A stretch of DNA of 64,000 nt from the NCBI GenBank assembly GCA_950295325.1, contig OX485809.1, forward strand, positions 27,466,001-27,530,000. The letters are read 5' to 3'. The first letter of the stretch is position 1; the number at the start of each line of letters is the position of its first letter. The DNA is from Polytrichum commune (Eukaryota > Streptophyta > Polytrichopsida > Polytrichales > Polytrichaceae). The notes below the pieces were generated by a model, which ran no database searches, was not told where the DNA came from, and worked only from the letters and a program-made list of their open reading frames with translations. Positions 58,779 to 64,000 of the stretch are shown here, piece by piece. The position numbers were made by a program, and so were the translations under genes.

Positions 58779-61700
58779 ATGGATGGGTTTAGTGAAATAG
58801 GGGATTGGTCATATGATGACATGGCCACTTGGCCATCTGCATCCGATGATGACTTAGACATTGTCGGGGAGGCTACTATGGCTGACAGTGCGGATGAAGA
58901 TCATTTGGATTTACCTTCGTCTTCCGTACCGCAGTGTCCCATTGTTGAATGTACGGGACTTTCAAGGGCTTCGTGGGTGAATTTGGAGGTGATACTTCTT
59001 AACGATAGTGGAGTTGTTGTGGCGGAGGGGATTTGCCGTAACACCCATCCGCAAGATTGCATTGATGAAAACCCGCTTGGCACCGAGGACGTTGGGGTTG
59101 TCATATTGGAGTCGGTCGTTCATTCCGAGGTGGATCCCACTCATAGGTTCTCCCTCCGCAGGTGGCCATTGAGGAATGTCACAATTGATGGAGTTAGCTT
59201 GCGTGAACATGAGCAACGACACATGCAAATCGAAAAGGAGGTGCAAGCAAACATGCGGCCGCGCAAGGGTCAAAGAAAGTACGATACATTGGCACGTCCT
59301 GCTCCGTATGCAACTGATTGTAAACGTCAAAGGTTGCTCGGGGAGGAGTCCATTAGAGAAGTTGCCACAAAGGATTGTTGTGTGCATCGTTGTTGCCAAT
59401 TGTTTCCAAGGGATAAATTGAAGGCCATCCGCAAAGAAATGTGGCTTGGAGATTTCCGTCTAAGATCCACAAGAAAACTTGATGTCCATAGGGCGATACA
59501 TGTGAATGGGATGGGTCGCAAGGTCATCACCATTGAAAACATGGACGTGTGTTGTAAGGCATGGTACACCATTCACGGTGTGTCGAAAGCGGACTTTTAT
59601 CGACAAGCTGCTTATGCCAAGGAAGGCCGCCGGTCCCGTCACCATGGTAATGTGGGTTTAAAGAAGCCTAGGGAAGCAACAAGGCAAGCAACGGCCACTT
59701 TAGCAACCATCATTGTCCCCCTTGCCGATGCAATGCCGCACAAAACACACACACTCACAACCGGTGAAAAGGTTGTGGAGAAAGTTCTTCCCACAGGCAC
59801 AAAATGGAAAGACATATTGTTGGACGTGAATGCAGTTGGCGAGAAGATTGGGTTGGAGCCAATTTCATTGTCAAAATTGAGTGCAATCAAGAAACAAAAC
59901 TTTAGCGAATACATTACAAAAAGACGAGGGGACAAATTTGCCAGGTGCTCTAATTGCGAGAAGTTGAAGCACCTCCGGGATGCACACACGATGGGTACCG
60001 AGTCATATGCAGCGCATCAATTGAACTATTTCAAGCACGTAAACATGCAAGAGGCACACCGTAATGATTACTACACAAATAAAGCTTTGTCCATCTCCAG
60101 GCCCTTGGAGGTTCTTACGGTCATCCATGACAAAATGGACCATGCCAAAACAGCCTCCCCATGTTTTGCAAATCGAATCAAGGCCACGGATGGGTTTTTT
60201 AAGTTGCCTGTATCGGTTATAGGTGAACTTCGAAACAATGTCATGACATACCCTAAATGTTGTGGTTTTTTATTCCGTGATGTACTTGAAAACATGGATT
60301 CACTCAAAATGGTTTAATTATATCTAATCACGTTGGGTTGGCATTGCAGGAATGATTGCACATGGACACGGTGATGTCAAGTTTTCTCATTATGCTCTTG
60401 ATTTGTATCCAGCGGATTCAAACCACACGATAGGGTCATTTGCAAGGCTTTTACGTGATTTAGAGAAACCGCCAGCCTATTCTTCAGGATTGTTATTTGA
60501 AAACACGGGTTCAACACCTCTATATGAAGCGTTGTTGGATGGAAAAGATGTATGCTTTCATTCGTTGCCAGAGCCACCCAGTGATCCCGTGATTGCCAAA
60601 AAGTTACCTCCCACTTTGCGTGTCCAATTGGACAATTGTGCCAAGGACAATAAAAGTAGATATGTTTTTGCATATTGGTCGTTGTTGGTTGCGAAAGGCA
60701 TTTTCAAGGAGGTTTTTGTGTCCTTCCTATTGGTAGGCCACACGCACGATGATATTGATGCATCTTTTGGGCGGTGGAGCATGAAGTTGCGGGAGGAGGA
60801 TTTCCCTACAATCCCGTTATTGATGAAGTCGTACATGGATTTGGATAACGTTCCGGTCATCCCCCATATGATTGAGGAGGTGCCAGACTTCAAGGCATTT
60901 ATAGAACCTTATATTCGAAGTGGAGCTCACTGATTGATCGGGCATACGAAGGCATAACAATTCCGCTTCTATATGCGTGACGATGGTGTCCCGGCCATGC
61001 AATACAAGTTGTTGTGCACGACACAAGACTGGAGCCCGCCGGAGTGTCTTCTTGTGTGGCGCGTGGATGCGGATGGAAAGACCATGTTACCGGATGGGGA
61101 GCCTAGGCCTTGCAAGCCAATAGCCATGAAGAATTTGGAGGATATTTTGAAAGGTATATCAGGCTTCATACAATATTGGGAGAGTTTGAAAATAGCGGAT
61201 GTTGGCGGATCATGTTGGCATCGTTATGGGAGTTGGATACATTATTGGACACGTGTTCGTGCCGCCTTGGCAAACCTCCACCAAGATAGCCCTCATACTT
61301 TGAGGCATGGATTTTGGCCACAAACACGAGTCGATGTACAAGCTTCGGAGCCTAGTCTTTTGGGAAATGGAGAGGTTTGAGAGGAATTTGATGTGGACGA
61401 CCATTACGTGGGGCCGGCTAGTAGTCGTCCCCCACCATCTTTCCGCATTGCAGTGGATTGTCATGAAGGTTATATGCTCATTTTGCGTCCTGGAGACGAG
61501 ACATATGCAAAGCCAGTGTGGGTGGCAAGAGCTTTGTCCAAACCCAATTTTGTAACTTCCAACCCTCATTTTCGACAGATACAAGTGGAGTACTATCGAC
61601 CGACAGCAAGGAATGAAGATGTGATTCGGCATTATACAGGCTGGGATACAAACCCTAACTTTCGGTGGAAGGTGGATTCTGAGCACGGTCCATCTTGGGT

Positions 61701-61836
61701 AGATACAGATTCCATATTCATAGCATGGAAACCACGGAAAAACCATAGTGGATCAGTGTCCATCCCTCAAAAGTACATAACTTTTGCAAAAGACAACCTT
61801 GCTCGGATTGCACAAGAAGCAACCCACGTTGAATGA
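58779..61836 (+). pseudogene. DUF7869-like transposase-type gene, two exons, three premature stops
   Basis: Exon 1 runs from about 58779 (MDGFSEIGDW; a TGTGTGTAG acceptor-like site lies just upstream) to 60222. A 127-bp GT-AG intron (60223-60349, phase 1) follows. Exon 2 is open in one frame from 60350 to TGA 61834-61836 except for TGA 60931-60933, TAA 60955-60957 and TGA 61378-61380. The intron restores a smooth PVSVIG|MIAHGHG junction, better than the read-through. Family features: a Cys cluster KDCCVHRCC, VCCKAWYTIHGVSKADFY, HDKMDHAKTASP, DLYPADSNHTIGS, QLDNCAKDNKSRY and VGHTHDDIDASFGRWS. The last two resemble the acidic catalytic motifs of the DUF7869 family, thought to be an RNase H-like transposase fold (from memory). 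The total would be about 976 codons. Each stop can arise by a single C-to-T change (CGA to TGA, CAA to TAA). Confidence 0.75.
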
Positions 61837-62989
61837 GAAGTTGGTAGGATTGTGTTAGCATGATTATAGTTTAATACGTAATTATAGCAATATAAATTAC
61901 ACATATATGTGCTCTTCAAAATTGGGGCAGAGTTTGGGTAGAACTTACGAATACTATATTGTTTGGAGTTGGATGAATATCCATTTACTATATTTCAAAA
62001 AAAAATGAAGTTCATCTTATTATTATGTTTGGGACTATATTGTCGAATGAAGAAATATGCATTTATTACATGCACTTTGTATGTTGCAATGTCTATATTC
62101 TATTGCGCATGTTAATAATAGAAATCATTTTATATGTTTTTTGGGTGAAACTTGTTTGGAGTGCTCTACCATATGTGCTTATGTCCGCACATCATAGATT
62201 TGGGATATTATAACATATAATATAATTGAGATTGTTGACAATATAGTTTCGGGCCTCTTCAAGTTCTTTGATCCATATATTAATTTGAGACTAGAGAAAG
62301 TCTCAATTTAATGAATATAGTGTTAATATCAGTTAGTAGCTACTAATCAGTTGTACATTTGATGTCCAAAATAACAACACACGGGAGAGGGTTTAGGGAA
62401 ACACAATTCATATGGGTTTACGATGCTTTGAAGGTCTATACATATTTGGAGACATTGATTGTAATGGTATATAAAAAATAATCCCTCTTCATATAAAATA
62501 GAAGTACTAGTAGGTGGTATACCACTCAAAAAAATTACATTAAAAAAATCGGTCCATCCAAAAACCACCTGATACTATCTATTTACTATGTGAATAGGGT
62601 GGAGTGTCCTTCGTTGTTGCAAGGGTGAAGTTAATAACCTCCTGAATGTCACACACAAACATGGCGTCAATTGAACCAATCTGCAACTGTAGTTTAAAGC
62701 CAACAAATCTAATCTGAAATACCTCAATAAATCATGGTAAATGAAATACTAACTAAAAAATACACAATGTTAGTGCCATTGAAACTTACATCATCTGCAT
62801 ATGTTGGGCTCAAATGCATTTGAACGCCGCAAGCTCATCCAGCCTGCACACCTGGGCAACACCTCCATCCATGTACATATGTAAGTTTCATGTGTATGGA
62901 AGAAAGATAAACACACAAGACAACCTAGACCTTCAATATAGCTTTCCTCAAAACCCACTAGTAAGAAGTCCCTTCAACAAATCCATGCT
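61837..62989. other. AT-rich spacer, no gene seen
   Basis: Downstream of the DUF7869-like gene. Short frames only, no recognised repeat or RNA gene. Confidence 0.6.
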
Positions 62990-64000
62990 TCAACAACAAT
63001 GCAAAACTCTAAAGGGAATGGTTAAGGATGGACCTTCTTGGACTCCCATTTCTACATCTATTTTCTGCTGCAATCGATGAAGGCAAGCTTCATAGTGCTG
63101 GAGCTTTGTTAATTCACTCTTGTGGTGCTCAACCTTGATTTTAAGTTCACACCTCACTTCCCCAATTTCATGGCATATCTTTTCCAATTCAAGTATTGAA
63201 TCCTGCACTTCTGCCAATCCAAACTTGTGCACATCCTTTCCATCAATGTTCTCTAAACCTAGGACCTAGACCTTGGCAGAATGTAGGCGGCCTTCAGCAC
63301 TATTCATTTTGTAGAGTAAATCAACTAGTTTACTGTGCATGGCGTCCAACACATTTGTGCAATTCTGGACAGTCTGTCTTTTTTTCACCACAATTCCATA
63401 GATGTCTTTGATTTGAGTGGCCATGCTGGTTTTGGCAACTGTTGATCCCTCACCCATATGCAAGTTCTTCTCCTCCTCAACCACACTAGTAGGGGACCCA
63501 ATTTGCAAATATTTTCTTTTCAATGCTAACTGTCCAATTTTGAACTGCAAGAGCTCTCTCTTGAATTTAACTTGGTCCTCTCTCAATTTCACTTCCTTAA
63601 GCCTCACTGCCCTCTCCATGACACTGACACCATTCTCATCAATTTCAGTGGCTAGTGTGTGAGGCGTTTGTAGCCCTTCAGACACAAGTGGTGGGGAGGC
63701 AGAAGTATACCCTACTGGTGGACCACCTGACTGGCCTGCATCAGCATCATGTGTCTCTCCAGATGGCTTTAGTTTCTCTTCAGGTATGTTGAGCTGAACT
63801 TGGGTTGCAACCTCCTCACCACAGGGAGACTGAGCACTTGCTTTTGTGCCAAGTCGTTTGTCTCCAATGCAATTTGTGGTTGCATCTGTAGATACCACCC
63901 CTTCCCTTGGCGATTGGAGTTGATCCTCCTCTATGCCACCCTTATTTTCTGGTTGAGGTTGCACTACAACATCTTCATGAACCTGCTGCTCCAAAGTTGC
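62990..64000 (-). CDS. Coiled-coil protein fragment, 5' end beyond the window
   Basis: Open from the window edge to TAG 63266-63268, then in the same frame to a stop at 62990. The first part is acidic and Pro/Ser-rich, followed by helices such as ERAVRLKEVKLREDQVKFKR and LLQFKIGQLALKRKYL, strongly coiled-coil. After the TAG the frame continues with VQDSILELEKICHEIGEV and KVEHHKSELTKLQ, also coiled-coil, so the TAG is probably a lesion (CAG to TAG) or hides a small intron. No family recognised. The upstream part, and thus the start, lies outside the window. Confidence 0.45.

Noticed and set aside
60223-60317. Read-through tail of DUF7869 exon 1 (ELRNNVMTYPKCC...)
   Set aside because: A phase-1 GT-AG intron 60223-60349 gives a much better junction to the next exon, with the family motif HGHGD following directly.

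Overview
The window looks like nuclear DNA of a land plant. The evidence is Ty3/gypsy retrotransposons of plant type, AAACCCT (Arabidopsis-type) telomeric heptamers at two internal sites, GT-AG introns of 0.13-0.5 kb and long AT-rich spacers. No rRNA, tRNA, CRISPR or bacterial-style operon was seen. Species cannot be fixed from sequence alone. The transposase-like genes are of kinds I associate with bryophyte, lycophyte, fern or algal genomes, but that is from memory.

Layout: (1) 1-6.2 kb holds spacer with a TCCGGA-rich block and a spliced plus-strand gene (3537-5686) for a zinc-rich, transposase-like protein that looks intact but is 5'-incomplete. (2) 6194-17967 is a young, complete minus-strand gypsy element (1.79 kb LTRs differing at two places by eye, TSD AGGTG). 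Its single gag-pro-pol frame is split by a solo LTR of a second family (TSD ACTAT). (3) 18-21.7 kb is spacer with degenerate repeats. (4) 21.7-52.8 kb is one large minus-strand host gene, here called gene P, interrupted in its exons three times by that second LTR family: a solo LTR (TSD AGCAT), a 12.0 kb nested composite (TSD TTCCT) and an 11.2 kb three-LTR composite (TSD GCCTC). When the insertions are set aside, the exons keep frame and all mapped junctions are phase 0. They predict a protein of about 1.8-1.9 thousand residues with a ParB/DGQHR-like segment, a DNA N6/N4-methyltransferase-like segment and an FCP1-like HAD phosphatase segment. At least four in-frame stops and one frameshift mark it as a pseudogene. 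(5) 52.8-58.6 kb holds two arrays of a 22-bp palindrome. (6) 58.8-61.8 kb is a spliced plus-strand DUF7869-like transposase-type gene with three premature stops. (7) 63-64 kb is a minus-strand coiled-coil gene fragment running off the window.

The most unusual feature is the palindrome, with arms GTTTGGGTCG and CGACCCAAAC around a variable 2-nt centre. About 44 copies occur only between 23.9 and 58.6 kb: in three introns of gene P, inside one of its coding exons, upstream of gene P, and upstream of the divergently oriented DUF7869-like gene. The ParB-like/methyltransferase/phosphatase gene, the transposase-like gene and the shared palindromes could be parts of one undescribed mobile or DNA-modifying system, later invaded by LTR elements. 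That link is inference.

The second LTR family is a chromovirus derivative. Its copies lack the reverse transcriptase core and carry a tandemly repeated RNase H segment, so it was probably moved in trans.
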